From positions 236,043 through 300,042 of the forward strand of contig RPFO01000089.1 in the NCBI GenBank assembly GCA_009746045.1: DNA of 64,000 nucleotides, read 5' to 3'. Of the stretch, positions 26,322-37,434 are shown piece by piece; the stretch's first letter is position 1; every line of letters starts with the position of its first letter. The translations under genes and the position numbers were made by a program. The notes beneath the pieces are model-generated. The model was given only the letters and a program-made list of their open reading frames with translations. It had not been told where the DNA came from and ran no database searches. The stretch comes from Mesostigma viride (taxonomy: Eukaryota; Streptophyta; Mesostigmatophyceae; Mesostigmatales; Mesostigmataceae).

Positions 26322-27831
26322 AGTGAGTGCAGAGGTGGTGGCAGCAGCAATAGGGGGGGCAGCACTCAGACGTGCATGCCAGGTGGTCAGATCCCACTGC
26401 CAGCATTGTCAGTTCAATGCACCCAAACCCCCTAAGTGGCATGTAGCTACCCCACCTAAGAGCAAGGGCAGGGTGGTAGGAGATGTCTTTCATATCAAAG
26501 GACAATCTTACTTGGCACTTAAAGATGCATGGTCAAGGTACACAACCATTGAACCATTACCTGGAATGGACAAGACACAGTTGCTCAGGGCTCTCTTGAT
26601 TGCTCAGGCCAGGTACTACCCTGTGGAGGCATTGTTACTGGATCAGCAGTTCACGTGTCTTGCCAATGAACCAGGGTGTGAGGCTATTGATCTGGCTGGG
26701 CTAGAAGATCATGAGAGGCAAGGCATTATTGAAAGGGCCATCAGGTCCATTAAAACCCTTGTAGCCAAAGAAGATGGCAATCTGCTGGCTGACAGTGGGT
26801 CATATGCTGACAGAGCTCTGTGGTCCACCAGGTTGTGCCAAGTCCTCAACAGGAGGCCACTCATGAAAACCCCACAAGGGGTGGTCATTACACCAGATGG
26901 ATTGCATGCAGGCATTTATCCACCTGAGGTACTAGCCCTCTACAACGCACAGCGAGCACAGACAGCTAGCAGGTTAGCTGTCAAGGATGCAAAGCATCCA
27001 CGTCCCACCTTCAGAGAAGGGGATCAGGTCCTATTCTACAAGGAGTCGGGACTAGGCAAGGTGGGTACCTGGCATGGGCCAGCCACCATCCTAAAGTTTA
27101 ACACCACTGGCAGGACAGTGTTAGTTAAACACAATGACACGGGAAAAATTCACAGGTGTTCACCTCACAGGATGAAATTGTATTTTCCAACTGTGTCAGA
27201 CGTGGCAGAGGAGGAAGAGCTGTTGGCCGACAGCCCTGTACAGTTGCCTGGCATCCCAGCGTTGCCCAGTGAGTGGTTGTTTGGAACACCCACTGGTGAG
27301 TGTGAGAGCCACACCCACTGTGACACCCAGGTCACCCTTGATGATTGCAGGCAGTCACTGCAGGATTGGCCCCCTGCAGCAGAGGGTCACATTGGCAAAA
27401 CAGGTGATCAGCAACCTATCACCTCTACAAGTGTGAACATAGCTCAGCCACTAGCTGCACCTTCCAAACGCAGCCTAGCAGACGCTGTTCGCATTTTACA
27501 AGCAGCTCATAGAGCCAAAGCTCAAACTGCTGCAGGATCAGCTAAGGTGGGGAAGGTTGGGCAGAATGACAATAGCCCATTTATGGTTGCAGTGGACACA
27601 CAAGCCCAGGTCAGCATTATCAGTGCCCTGGCTGTGCCCCATTTGCCTTTGGAACCTTCACCCTGGCACCATGTGGCTGATTTCTCAGGGCAGTCATCCC
27701 TCAAGGTATTAGGTCAGGTCATGTTGACTATACTCGGTATCCCCACTCCTTTTCAGGTATTGGAAGGTTATAAAGGGAATGCTTTGTTGGGGGATCCTTT
27801 TCTCTGTTACCCTGGTGTCATATCTCAGTGA
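26203..27831 (+). CDS. Copia-A Pol: integrase and protease-like domain
   Basis: The zinc site is LHFLYGH with HCQHC. The catalytic acids are D94 (VVGDVFHI), D147 (LLDQQF) and E177 (GIIERAIRSIK), a 29-residue gap between the last two. An SH3-like tail (GDQVLFYKESGLGKVGTWHG) and a linker follow. A retropepsin-like domain then reads MVAVDTQAQVSIIS (Asp465), VADFSGQSSLKVLGQVML and ALLGDPFL. The protease is clearly downstream of the integrase. The frame ends at 27831 and Pol resumes in other frames. Confidence 0.8.
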   Translation: MSLNQPSHLWFPRCAECPPEDAQISFQELALQLHFLYGHEVSAEVVAAAIGGAALRRACQVVRSHCQHCQFNAPKPPKWHVATPPKSKGRVVGDVFHIKGQSYLALKDAWSRYTTIEPLPGMDKTQLLRALLIAQARYYPVEALLLDQQFTCLANEPGCEAIDLAGLEDHERQGIIERAIRSIKTLVAKEDGNLLADSGSYADRALWSTRLCQVLNRRPLMKTPQGVVITPDGLHAGIYPPEVLALYNAQRAQTASRLAVKDAKHPRPTFREGDQVLFYKESGLGKVGTWHGPATILKFNTTGRTVLVKHNDTGKIHRCSPHRMKLYFPTVSDVAEEEELLADSPVQLPGIPALPSEWLFGTPTGECESHTHCDTQVTLDDCRQSLQDWPPAAEGHIGKTGDQQPITSTSVNIAQPLAAPSKRSLADAVRILQAAHRAKAQTAAGSAKVGKVGQNDNSPFMVAVDTQAQVSIISALAVPHLPLEPSPWHHVADFSGQSSLKVLGQVMLTILGIPTPFQVLEGYKGNALLGDPFLCYPGVISQ

Positions 27832-28222
27832 TAGACTATCCATCCAGGACATGGGTGGTGTTGATCTGAATCATTTCAAAATTTCTCTTGAAAAACTTCT
27901 TAACACCAACATTGCTTCTGTAAAATTTGCTACACCCAAGTATGCCCCAGGGCAAGAACCCTGTGTGGCAGACTTGGTTCACAACCAAAAACTTCATCCC
28001 AACTCATTTGGATTGGGCAAGCATGATGTGGCTAAAATGTCTCCTCTTTCTTATGAACAGATAGAGCAAGACTGTCGCACACACATAGGATTCCTAAAAT
28101 GGGTGGAGGCCTTTAACAAGGCCAGGGAAGAATGGGTAGTGCCAGATCCTCTTAGTCCTTCTCATACTCCCCTGTCACACCTATTGACAAAAAGCCTGCA
28201 GGGTGCAAGCACTTGCGCCTGA
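27779..28222 (+). pseudogene. Copia-A Pol connection between protease-like domain and RT
   Basis: This frame begins inside the end of the preceding ORF. It has LHPNSFGLGKHDVAKMSPLS, which corresponds to CHPSSLGIFPWSIATKSPVS in Copia-D and LHPSSIGITKRSLAAHSPLS in Copia-C. It is therefore the conserved segment just before the RT, and a further shift follows near 28200. Confidence 0.65.
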
Positions 28223-28283
28223 AGTTTGTGTGTAAACATAAGCCAGCAGCAGATGGGTCAGTCATTTTCATGCTAGACCTTGT

Positions 28284-29639
28284 GTGACAGAGTTCAAGGG
28301 CACCACTGATCTGACAGAGGCAGAGTTGTACACGCCAGGCATTCAGCAAACATCCCTAAAAATCTTGCTGTCTGTCTTTGTGGGTCATCTCAATGATGGG
28401 GATGACTATGTATGTAAGGCTACAGACATTAAAAGGGCTTTCCTGAAAGGCTCACCTGAGATAGCACAACAAGTGTGGCATGGTCAGGTGTATGTAGTCT
28501 CCACTCCCAGAGTTTGGGCAAAACACATCCCTCAGCAGTACCTGAAAGCTAACATAGGTGTTGAAGGGCTGCAATCAGCTCCTCGCATTTTCAGGATGTC
28601 AGCTCAGGCTGTGTTTGAAAAGCTAGGGGCTAGATATGATGACATAGACCCTTGCTTCTTTGTGGTCCCACACCCTCATGGCATTCTCACCTTTGTGTGG
28701 CATGGGGATGATCAGCTGATTGCTGGGCCAAGGCGTGCTGTGGATGATTTTATTCAACAAGTGTCACAGCATTTTGAGATTGGCAAGCAAGTAGAGCTGG
28801 GCACCACTGCCATAAAATTTTGTGGCACAATGTTACAACTCCAGCAGCATCAAAACCAGTGGGTGTGTGCACTCTACTCTCCCAATGATTACATGCACAG
28901 CTGCTTGGAGGTTTTGCAAACAAAAATCAAACCTGGAGCCTGTCCTACCATTAGAGGCAAGCTGGGGTGGTTGTGCTCAACGTGTGCACCTCACCTGGCT
29001 GTGGTTAGCAGAGTTGATGATGATGTCTTGATGCAAGTAGGTCACAAAGCCATCACCAAAACTCTCCAGGAAGGCCCTCCCCTTATCTTGCACTCCTTGG
29101 ATCTCCACAAAACCATTCACATCCAAGCTATGATGGATAGTTCCATGGAGTCCAGGCAGATTACCAAGTTGCAGGCAAGGGAGTCAGGCTTGTATTTTGT
29201 GCAGAATGATGATGCACCCTTGTCTCTCATTTCATGGTACAGCCGGTTGCATAGACGCAAGGCTGTCAGCAGCAATGCTGCTGAGTGCAGGGCAGTGGTG
29301 TCAGCAGTGCTTCATGCCAGGTACTTGAATCATGTGCTGGTTTGGTTGCAGATGCAAGCAGGCAGCAATGCTGGGGTGGTGGCACACTTGCTCACTGACA
29401 GTCAGTCAGTCCTCAGTTTCCTTGCTAACCCCTATGCTGTCCACACTGATCTTGACTGGGTGGTCCTGAAACAGGAGTCCACCTACTGGGAGTCCACCCG
29501 TCACGTGGAGGACAAACACAACGCTGCTGATGCACTCACTAAAGTGCCTCAGCAGGCAGCTGACCAATACCAGCTGTTGTACCACTTGATGAACCCCTAT
29601 GGCAAGCAGGCAACCCTGCCCCATAGGGGGGACGCCTAG
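28284..29639 (+). CDS. Copia-A Pol: RT and RNase H
   Basis: The frame starts at MTEFKGTTDLTEAELYTPG in the RT. Motif A is TDIKRAFLKG (Asp48) and motif C is WHGDD (140-143 for HGDD). RNase H motifs are MMDSSMESRQITK, WYSRLHRRKAVSSNAAECRA, LTDSQSV and NAADALTK. The order and motif changes match Copia-C and Copia-D. The frame is otherwise uninterrupted for 451 residues. Confidence 0.85.
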   Translation: MTEFKGTTDLTEAELYTPGIQQTSLKILLSVFVGHLNDGDDYVCKATDIKRAFLKGSPEIAQQVWHGQVYVVSTPRVWAKHIPQQYLKANIGVEGLQSAPRIFRMSAQAVFEKLGARYDDIDPCFFVVPHPHGILTFVWHGDDQLIAGPRRAVDDFIQQVSQHFEIGKQVELGTTAIKFCGTMLQLQQHQNQWVCALYSPNDYMHSCLEVLQTKIKPGACPTIRGKLGWLCSTCAPHLAVVSRVDDDVLMQVGHKAITKTLQEGPPLILHSLDLHKTIHIQAMMDSSMESRQITKLQARESGLYFVQNDDAPLSLISWYSRLHRRKAVSSNAAECRAVVSAVLHARYLNHVLVWLQMQAGSNAGVVAHLLTDSQSVLSFLANPYAVHTDLDWVVLKQESTYWESTRHVEDKHNAADALTKVPQQAADQYQLLYHLMNPYGKQATLPHRGDA

Positions 29640-30705
29640 CAGGGTCCTGTTCACCAGGGCCGCCTAGGTCACCCAGTACCCCTTGGGCAGGTCCAAGGGG
29701 TAGGTTGTGGCTTCCAGCAAGGGGGGTTGGTTGGAGTCTGTTTTCATACATCTGCGTGCCCTATGCCCAATAAAATCTGTTTTGATTTTTTCAACACCAT
29801 GGAATTTCGTTATGCACACCTTCATAGGTGGGCATGGGATGTATCTCACACCTTTTTCACTAGGGCGTATGCCTTGGTGGATTGGCCTTGAGCTCAGTGG
29901 CTCAGGTGCCCCCATTCAAGTGGAGGGTCAAAGCTCCCTTGACAGGTGGTTACCCAGGACCCCAGTTCACTGTGGATATCCTGGGCCACCTGGCCTTACT
30001 GTTCAGTGGCAGTAAAGGCATGGGTGCTGTCATGTTGTCTAGTACAACGTGCTCAGCACAGGTGCAGGATGAAATATTCCTGTCACCTGTCACCAGGACT
30101 TCAGTCACCCATGTGCAGGGCAGGGGTGGCTGGTCTCACACGTTGTGCAGGTGCAACGTGGCCAGGTCCAGGATGTCATAGTCCTGTCACCTGTCACTCG
30201 GACTTCAGCCCCCTCTGTGCAGGGCAGGGGTGGCTGGTCCTCACATGTTGTGCAGGTACAACATGGACAGTGCAGGGTGCAATAAACCTGTCCACTGTCA
30301 CTCCTCAGGTTGCAGGTAACCTGAGCTCAGTTGACCCAGCCTGGCTGGGTATTTTCTCTCTGAGTGGGCGATGATGATGGAACAACATGGAACCTCTTAA
30401 ACGGTTACCTTGGCATTTTTTTTACAATGGCTCTCTTGGCTGGTGATGCACTCCCTGGATAGGCAGACAGGCATAGCTATCTCCCTTGTGAGCTCGCGAG
30501 GAGGAGGAACTCCCCGGGCATGTTGAGCTAAACGTGATGCCATCACAAGTATTGCACGAGTTCTGGGGCCCATCTTTTTCAGTCCAGATGTTGCAGTATG
30601 GGTGTCAGTTGCTCAGCACCTCAGTCAGCTTGGAGTCAGTCTCCTAGCTGGGCAGGGTCAGGCTTGAAGTCGCTAGCCTTCAACCTGAAAGGAAAACATA
30701 ATGGG
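29640..30705 (+). other. Copia-A 3' untranslated region and polypurine tract
   Basis: No recognisable gene. It contains three diverged tandem copies of about 100 bp around CAGGTGCAGGATG / TGTGCAGGGCAGGGGTGGC (30050-30260). The purine-rich AAAGGAAAACATAATGGG (30688-30705) ends at the LTR. Confidence 0.6.
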
Positions 30706-31162
30706 AGTTAGATGAGATGCTTAGGCTGACACACGGATTTCCGGCCTGCGCGCCGCGTATTGCCTACCGCGGCTGAGCGGGACACCTCAGTACAGTACGG
30801 CAGGGTGTACGGTACTGAGGTGTCATGTGGACCGATGTGCGGTTAGTGCCAGACTGTTCCTAGGTGCTAGATCGACCCGCCAGGTCCGGTGTAGCCGGGC
30901 CTGACGGGCCGAGTCTTAGCTGGTTGCTAGTGACGTGGTCGCATGGCATTGCAGTGTACAGTTGTCCACTGGTTGGTGCTGCAGGTAGCACCGCCATAGG
31001 CATATAGGCGTAGCACTGGGGAGTGCCGCAGCACCCGAGTTTGCCCAGACGTTCCATTCTGAGCCCTCAGCTTCCATTGCTCTCTCATTGTATTATTGTA
31101 ATACAATCATCATTCGCTCTCAGCTTTCGCAGTTGTTCGTCGTCCCTAGTCTCCATCCAACT
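30706..31162 (+). repeat. Copia-A 3' LTR
   Basis: 457 bp, same ends as the 5' LTR. I see seven substitutions, all within about 60 bp (30790-30850), while the other nearly 400 bp look identical. Followed by CACGG at 31163-31167. Confidence 0.93.
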
Positions 31163-33240
31163 CACGGTGCACGCACCCCTTGCGGAAGTGGCCATGGCGA
31201 CTGCGTTCAGGCAAAACTACCACACTATAGGGCAGGCGAAATGCAAAAATTTTACTCGAATCTTAAAGGCGATGAGTTTATGATGTTAGTTTGTGGCGGA
31301 AATCAGCTGGTTTACAATATCGCTGCTGTTTTTTTATGCCATCGGCATGGGGGGTAATCTGAATTTATTGGTCGCGCGGAATGAAATAGAATTCATGATA
31401 GCGGCTGTAAAATCACGGTTTTGGGGCTGTTCTGACCGTGAAGCAGGCATTAATATCGGTTGCATCGAATTCTAAACCGAGCTGGTGCTTTTTGCAATAT
31501 TTTCGGCCATTATCGGTAAGTAATTGTTCAGACCTGCGCAGTGCGTGTCTGACCTGTCCATGGAAGAACGGCTCTTGTTGCGCGCCTGGGCGAGGGATTT
31601 ACGAGGGCAAGGTACAGATTTGTCGCGTATGTTATATGCTATCAGTGCTTTCTTCTATGAGCTCATTGTTCGAGGTTTTTTGCGTTCTTTTTGGGCAGTT
31701 TCCGCCAGCTAGCTCGCCGTTCCTTGCCATTGTGTTGTCGAATACCTGGCAGCTTTAGATTGTTTTCGTTGATTTTGTGGTCAGGGCCGCTTCAGTCGCA
31801 GCCTGTACCTTCTCGGAAAGGTATAAGGCATTTCATGAAACGTGTTCTAGCAAGGATGTTGTGCTTATGGACGCTTCTTGTTGTTTGAGAGTGACGCACC
31901 CTCTCTTCGCAGCGGCATCCCAGCGCTCATGCGCTGAAGGGCCGCCAATGGCTTCTTTGCATTTCATCGTGCAGGGATGGAGGTGTTATAGTGATTAAAA
32001 TATGGAGATAGTGCATTTGTGTGACTGCATGTAGATAGCTGCCACTATTGGTTTATTTGAGCTTTCCCTTGTTATGATGATGTGACAAGACTACAATGTG
32101 CTGAGCCAACCATGGTTGACATGGTTGACTGCATGCAAGCTATGCATACCATGATCTCCTTGGTTCCTCGCCCTCCATAATCCCTGTCTGGTGCCCATGG
32201 CGGGTAGGGCAGTTTAGGAGGCGTTGTTGTGTTGATTAGCTTGGCTGGAATCAACCTTCCACTCTAACCTGGGAGAAACATAGAAAATGCTGGTTAGGCA
32301 TGTTGGTGCTACCATCTTTATTGCTATGCACATAGTTGCAAGGCTGGCCATGCTTGAGGGGCGGTGAAGGCGTATGAGGTGCGTGGCCGCCCCATTTTAC
32401 TTTCTTAACATATTTAACTTGGTTTTGGTGCATGTTGGATGGCATATGAAGTGTCATTGTGTCAATCTGCTTACTGAGTGGTCCTTAGCGCCTTGTCAGG
32501 TGGTCATATTGGAAACCCATCAACTTGAGCAGTTCTTGTCACAATGACCCTCAACCTTGAGCATGTGTAGTTGTCAGCATGCAAGAGTTAATTATATGCG
32601 CTTTGATCAGTTTGCAGAGGTCTTTGATGAAGAAGGAGATTCTCAAGTGGCCAGATGGTAACTAAAACCTCCTTGTAGCGTCTTTGTGGGTGGCCGTCTT
32701 GGAATGGTTGCAACCTGGGCAGTTGTTGTCAGAATGGCGTCAAACCTTGAACATAGGAGGTACCATATGTGCAGAGGTTGGCAGCACGTGGTTTGGCAAG
32801 TTTTTGCATGCTTTGGATGGAAAAAAGGGGTGTTAGTGTGGTAAGATACACTAAAAAACCTCCCTTAGCTTCGTCACAGGTGGCTACCTAGGAAATCCAT
32901 TGAAACTAGAGCTGCGCTTGTCAGAATGACCTGAAAATTTGGGGCTGCATGTCCCCCCACCTGTAGTATTTGGGAATATATGGTGGAGCATGATATGATG
33001 TGTTTATGATTTGATTTTTTTTAATTAAAAAAGTACCTGTTTTGCGGGAAATCCATCAACGTGAGTAAACATGCTTATTTCTTGGTCCCAACTGGGTAGA
33101 ATTTCTCAAAAGTGGGGGAACTATGCGGGAATATATGATTTGGTCCCAATATGTTTGCCCATTGTCCTAGGAAAAATGTGACTAAAATAGCGTCTTTTTC
33201 TATTTTTAGCGCGTTACCGGTGTATGGTGGGGGCTAGTAC
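31163..33240 (+). repeat. Repeat R, copy 1 (right part)
   Basis: This continues the repeat that begins at about 22630 and is split by Copia-A. It matches 59720-61860 in order (GAAGGCGATGAGTTTATGATG near 31265; AAATAGCGTCTTTTTCTATT near 33186). No conserved reading frame was found. It could be a degenerate or non-autonomous element. The ORFs in it are short and not shared between copies. Confidence 0.75.
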
Positions 33241-33654
33241 CCCCCCCAAGTGGCTGGAAAATTATTTTTTTATCATATTTATGGTCCCCAATCATCATTG
33301 GATTTTTAGCACATGCATAGGTGTGATTTCCAGAAAAGTGCACTTTAGGCATGTCCCCTCCCCTTAACTGAACACCTACTATGGGCTGCCACAGCTGGCC
33401 AACCTCTTGTACATCATTGGGTAACACAACTAGCGAATTCCCAGGAGGGGATAGTAGGGACTCATTGTAATCTGTTTGTGCTCCTGAACCATTGATGGGT
33501 GCTATGTACATATATACTGCATGTAGCAAGGAGTCCAAGCTGCTGTCATGCCCAGAGGGTTGTGACTTGTAGTCAGGGAGGATGTCCAGTTCCCATTGTG
33601 CTTGTTTGTACAGACTTGTGTGAGCTGCAAGAACTCAAGAAAAGAAAGGATTGG
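33241..33654 (+). other. Remnant of a copia 3' internal region
   Basis: Non-coding, ends in the purine tract AAGAAAAGAAAGGATTGG directly before the LTR at 33655. The arrangement mirrors the Copia-C 3' end. Confidence 0.4.
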
Positions 33655-34374
33655 AGTCAACGCCAAGCGCATTGGCATGTTCCTGACTTTGCATATCTCT
33701 ACGATTCCAGAACCACCGGAACGAGTTCATTCCGATGAGTATCAAGAAAGTTATGGCATTCCGACTACCCCGGTCGCGCGCGAGCGCGAGCCGGCTGTTG
33801 GCCAAGGGCGCACGTGAATATTTGCTTTATCTGCCGACGGCATGATTGGGCCGACAGTAATTCCTGGGCTGACAGGAATTAGGTGCTTTAGCTACGATGG
33901 TATTGGATTAATACCTCGTACGCAGGAAATAGGAATCTTAACCTGTGGTCTGGTGAGCCGCAGGCTTGGTCTTGGACTAATGGATGCAGATGCCATAATC
34001 ACTGTGGGGACTGTGCTCTGTGGTCACTGTGCCTGTGTAGCAGACCTGCTGTATAGGATCTGGCCGCTGTACAGGTTAGTGTTACTGTACCGGGATATGA
34101 GTCCTGAGCAGTTCAGCCGATACTGCTCAGGCCTGGCATATTACACAGTGCACAAGTATATAAAGAATAGACCAGTGCCAACTGGTCATCTTGCGAGACC
34201 AGCCTCACGAACGTTGTCTTACTTGGCAACTTTGTGCCTTCTCTCTTAGCACTCACATGCACGAGTGCTCCGTAAACCTATGTATATGTATTTTAACAGT
34301 GCTCCATTCCAACCACGCTTCTTTAATTGCTGCAACGCAATAACGTATCCCCATACATGGCGTAAACGCTAACT
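33655..34374 (+). repeat. LTR of a Copia-C relative (720 bp, diverged)
   Basis: AGTCAACGCC...CGCTAACT. It aligns in order with the Copia-C LTR: CCAGAA then GAGTTCATTCCGATGAGTAT, a TATATAAA box at 34157-34164, and GTAAACCTAT near the end. No second LTR of this element is seen on the right, so it is a 3' or solo LTR. Confidence 0.65.
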
Positions 34375-34832
34375 GAATGAGCACAGCGTGTTTTGATGGG
34401 GACGATGGTCCAGGACCCCGCTCTGATGCAGATGTTCTGCCGAGCTTTCATTCAGGACTACATCTGCTTAGATAATGAGCTCCCGGAACTTAGTATGCCG
34501 CGACACCGTGGTCACGTTTTCCAAATCAAGCATATGGGTATGCAATTGTGATCCCACCTCGTCAATCCATGCATTGTAGTCACCACATTAATCTATTCGT
34601 GCATTTCCGGAATCATCTGCATGCTATAGACATCACATTTGTCTCCTTGATGCTATGGACATGTGAGTTGATATTCGTATTTCCGTACTGCATCGTATCG
34701 GGCTAAGCTAGTTCTGGCCTATACATTTTGGCCAGGAATTACGCCTCAGACCGTCTTTGGTTTGACTGCAAGTAAAAAATTATGCAAACGCTGCTCCAGC
34801 GTGCATATGTAAGATATCAGTAGTTCGAATCC
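34375..34832. other. No gene seen
   Basis: AT-rich unique-looking sequence. GTTCGAATCC near 34822 resembles a tRNA B box but no tRNA fold could be supported. Confidence 0.4.
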
Positions 34833-34844
34833 ATGTTGGAGCTA

Positions 34845-34979
34845 GGACTGCATGACCCTGTAACGTACTAGGAACTAGTTAGCTAGCATCATCCATTCTG
34901 CACATCCCGTGTTCCCCTCCCACTGAGGACTTACGCTGACGCGACGCAGTCGCGTGTCCATCAATTAATTAGCTAATTA
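34845..34979 (+). mobile_element. SINE-like element, copy 1
   Basis: 135 bp flanked by a 12-bp duplication, ATGTTGGAGCTA (34833-34844 and 34980-34991). The body shares ACCCTGTAAC, CATCCCGTGTTCCCCTCCCACTGAGGAC-type sequence and a terminal stem with copies 2 and 3, followed by an ATTAATTAG-type tail. In this copy the stem reads GACGCGACGCAGTCGCGTG. No A or B box was found, so the promoter type is unknown. Confidence 0.75.
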
Positions 34980-35080
34980 ATGTTGGAGCTACTTGAATTT
35001 TGCGTTATCGCGGCGCGGCGCTCGGCAGCATTTAGTCGGTGAAAAAATGGCTCGGAGTTGGAGTTGGACTTCGGAGTCGG

Positions 35081-35105
35081 TCGCAGTCACGTGTCTATTA
35101 ATTTA
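35081..35105 (+). mobile_element. 25-bp retroposed SINE/LINE tail fragment
   Basis: TCGCAGTCACGTGTCTATTA plus ATTTA is the last part of the SINE-like family. It is flanked by an 11-bp duplication, TTCGGAGTCGG (35070-35080 and 35106-35116). This is an extreme 5' truncation. Confidence 0.75.
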
Positions 35106-35138
35106 TTCGGAGTCGGTGAAAAAATGGCTCAGAGTTGC

Positions 35139-36092
35139 ATGGAGTTGGACTTCAGAGTTGGAAAGCTCTAGGCATGGCGAAATAAGAAAAGAGGTGCCTC
35201 CAGCGATATCGGTGACTTGAATGTTAGTGAATTGGTAACACTGCACGACGGTATTGCCAGGAATTCCCGGTCTGGCAAGCGGATTTCACATCTCACGTTA
35301 CATGCAGAAAAGGGCTCGGGTACGTGACGCGCGGTGCGACGTTGTAAAATGGCTCGCACAAAAGGAACCGAGGCGACTATTTGGCGCCGCATCGGTCGTG
35401 ACATTGTGCTCCGTTGGATCTGCATCTTACGGCGTTCGTGGGTTGCTTGAAACCCGGTCGATGAGTTTTGACGGAGAAGTTGAGTATATAACGGATCCTT
35501 TTTCGACACATAAGTGAAAATCGAAGTCGGACCCTTAAGCTGTTCGAATTAAAATTGAAATTGAAATTGAAATTGAAATTGAAATTGAAATTGAAATTGA
35601 AATTGAAATTGAAATTGAAATTGAAATTGAAATTGAAATTGAAATTGAAATTGAAATTGAAATTGAAATTCTCTCTCGTTCTACAGTAGTCGGTGCCTGT
35701 TGGACTTCGGAGTTGGAGAGAGCTGCATGGCGAAATAAGAAAAGAGGTATACCTCTAGCGATATCGGTGATTTGAATGGTAGTGCCACCACCAACAATTC
35801 TTGGCCACCACCTACAATAATATTGGTGGTATACTGCACGACGGTATATATTGGACGGAGTTCCCGGTCTGGGAGGCGGATTTTACATTTCATGTTATGT
35901 ACATGAAAAAGGGCTCGGGTACGCGACGCGCGGCGCGACGTTGTAAAATTGCTTGTAAAAAAGGAACCGAGGCGATTTGGCGCCGCGTCAATCGTGACAT
36001 TGTTTGCACCGTTGAATCTGCATGTGCGGCGTTCGTGGGTTGTTTCAAAATCCGGTCGATGAGATTTGACGGAGAAGTCGAGTTTTTAACCC
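35139..36092 (+). repeat. Two diverged direct repeats around a hexanucleotide array
   Basis: About 350 bp at 35139-35480 recurs at 35695-36092 (GGCGAAATAAGAAAAGAGGT, GGTCGATGAG, TTTGACGGAGAAG). The repeats enclose a (GAAATT)n array. A shorter relative with the same array position lies at about 53790-53885. No gene is assigned. Confidence 0.65.
35553..35670 (+). repeat. (GAAATT)n microsatellite
   Basis: Nearly 20 perfect hexamer units. The same hexamer occurs at about 53852-53880 in a related context. Confidence 0.95.
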
Positions 36093-36112
36093 CTAAATGG
36101 TCTGGCTGCTGA

Positions 36113-37434
36113 TTTTCCGCCTAAAACTGAGTTACAGCCGACACGTCGGCCCCTTCTGGGGGGACCAAATGCCGCGAAAACTATTGAGAATTAGGAAAAT
36201 TTTAGCTGAGAAGATCTAAAGTTTATAATTTTCCTCACAGCATGGTACTAGGGTTTGCATACTTCTGACAAAGTTAAAGAGGTGTTCTGGCCGGTCAAAG
36301 TACAAGGGGTCAGGGTACTTTTTCACGTACAACGTGCATTCCGGAAAACGACGACCTGGCCATGGCGGCTTGCGCCCACGCATGGCATTTACGTTTTCGT
36401 TCGAATTTTCTGACCAAACTCAGGAAATTGATTTTATACGTCCTAAAGATGATACAGGCCAATTTTTGTTTCGCGGGAATGCCATGTGATAGGTGTCGAC
36501 AGCGTTCTTGCTGGAAAAAAACTTCGATCAGGCCGGACGATAGAAACGTTGACAGCAATACCTTTCCGGCGTATTTTAAAGGATATATTGGTTACTTTGT
36601 ACTTTTTATGATACATAGAGTAGTCGTAAACGTGCAAGGGTGGCCAGAAATCGCCGAATCCAGCGACCATGCTGCACAACTTTGGTGTGCCGCAATGCGC
36701 CATTTTGCGGCCACTGCCTGGGCCAAGGTAACGCCATTCATGCTTGGAAAAGCTTAATCATCGTTTTCCTATCGATGTTTGACGTTTATATATACGTTCT
36801 AGCTTGTGTAGCACATTCTTTTTGCATTATTCATGCTCTTTGTTGACCCTGGCCTGGCCCCTTTCTAAAACACCCTTCTTAGATGCTTCCCTCAGTCAGT
36901 TGACCTGCCACAGGGTGATGGTGATAAGTTTTAGAGGCTGTATGGGTTTGAATACCTCCATACATGTTTGTTATACATACATTTCCCACACACATATTGC
37001 ATGAGTGTGAGGCAGTTGGCTGGTCTCTGTGGCATCATCAAGCATGTAACCGGTGAGTAGAAGCTTCCCATTGTCAGCATGTGCCACCAGGTGCGCTGGC
37101 CATCACCTGGCAAGCTATAGCAGCTTAGGCCTAGTTTATCCTTGCTAGGGCAAGCTGAAATAGGCTTCAAATCACTAGTTTGTTGGTGGCTGCCTCCTAG
37201 AATGCATGCCTTGCGTAGGGTATCCGTACCACGTTACCTACGTGCATGGACAAGGTGGCACCTGCACATAGGTGCCATGTAAGGGCAGTGTGATGATGCA
37301 GTTATGTTTCCCCATCATTGTGGAAGGGAAATGTATTGTGTGGCATGGTTGGGGGCCATATTAGTAGGTATTAGTAGGTAGTATGCCCACTCCTTCTTTA
37401 TATACTGCGAGGAGGCAAAATGCGGTGACGGAAT
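36113..37434. other. No gene seen
   Basis: Mixed AT-rich sequence. ORFs are short, overlap on both strands and show no motif. Confidence 0.4.

Larger units (their letters stand above)
22685..31162 (+). mobile_element. Copia-A, complete copia-like LTR retrotransposon
   Basis: This 8478-bp element has 457-bp LTRs, CACGG duplications, a Gag-like region and Pol in the order integrase, protease-like, RT, RNase H. It is inserted in repeat R. The coding region is broken into several frames, so this copy is probably inactive. LTR identity is about 98 percent, but the differences are clustered. The first part of another copy is at 1-578. Confidence 0.92.
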
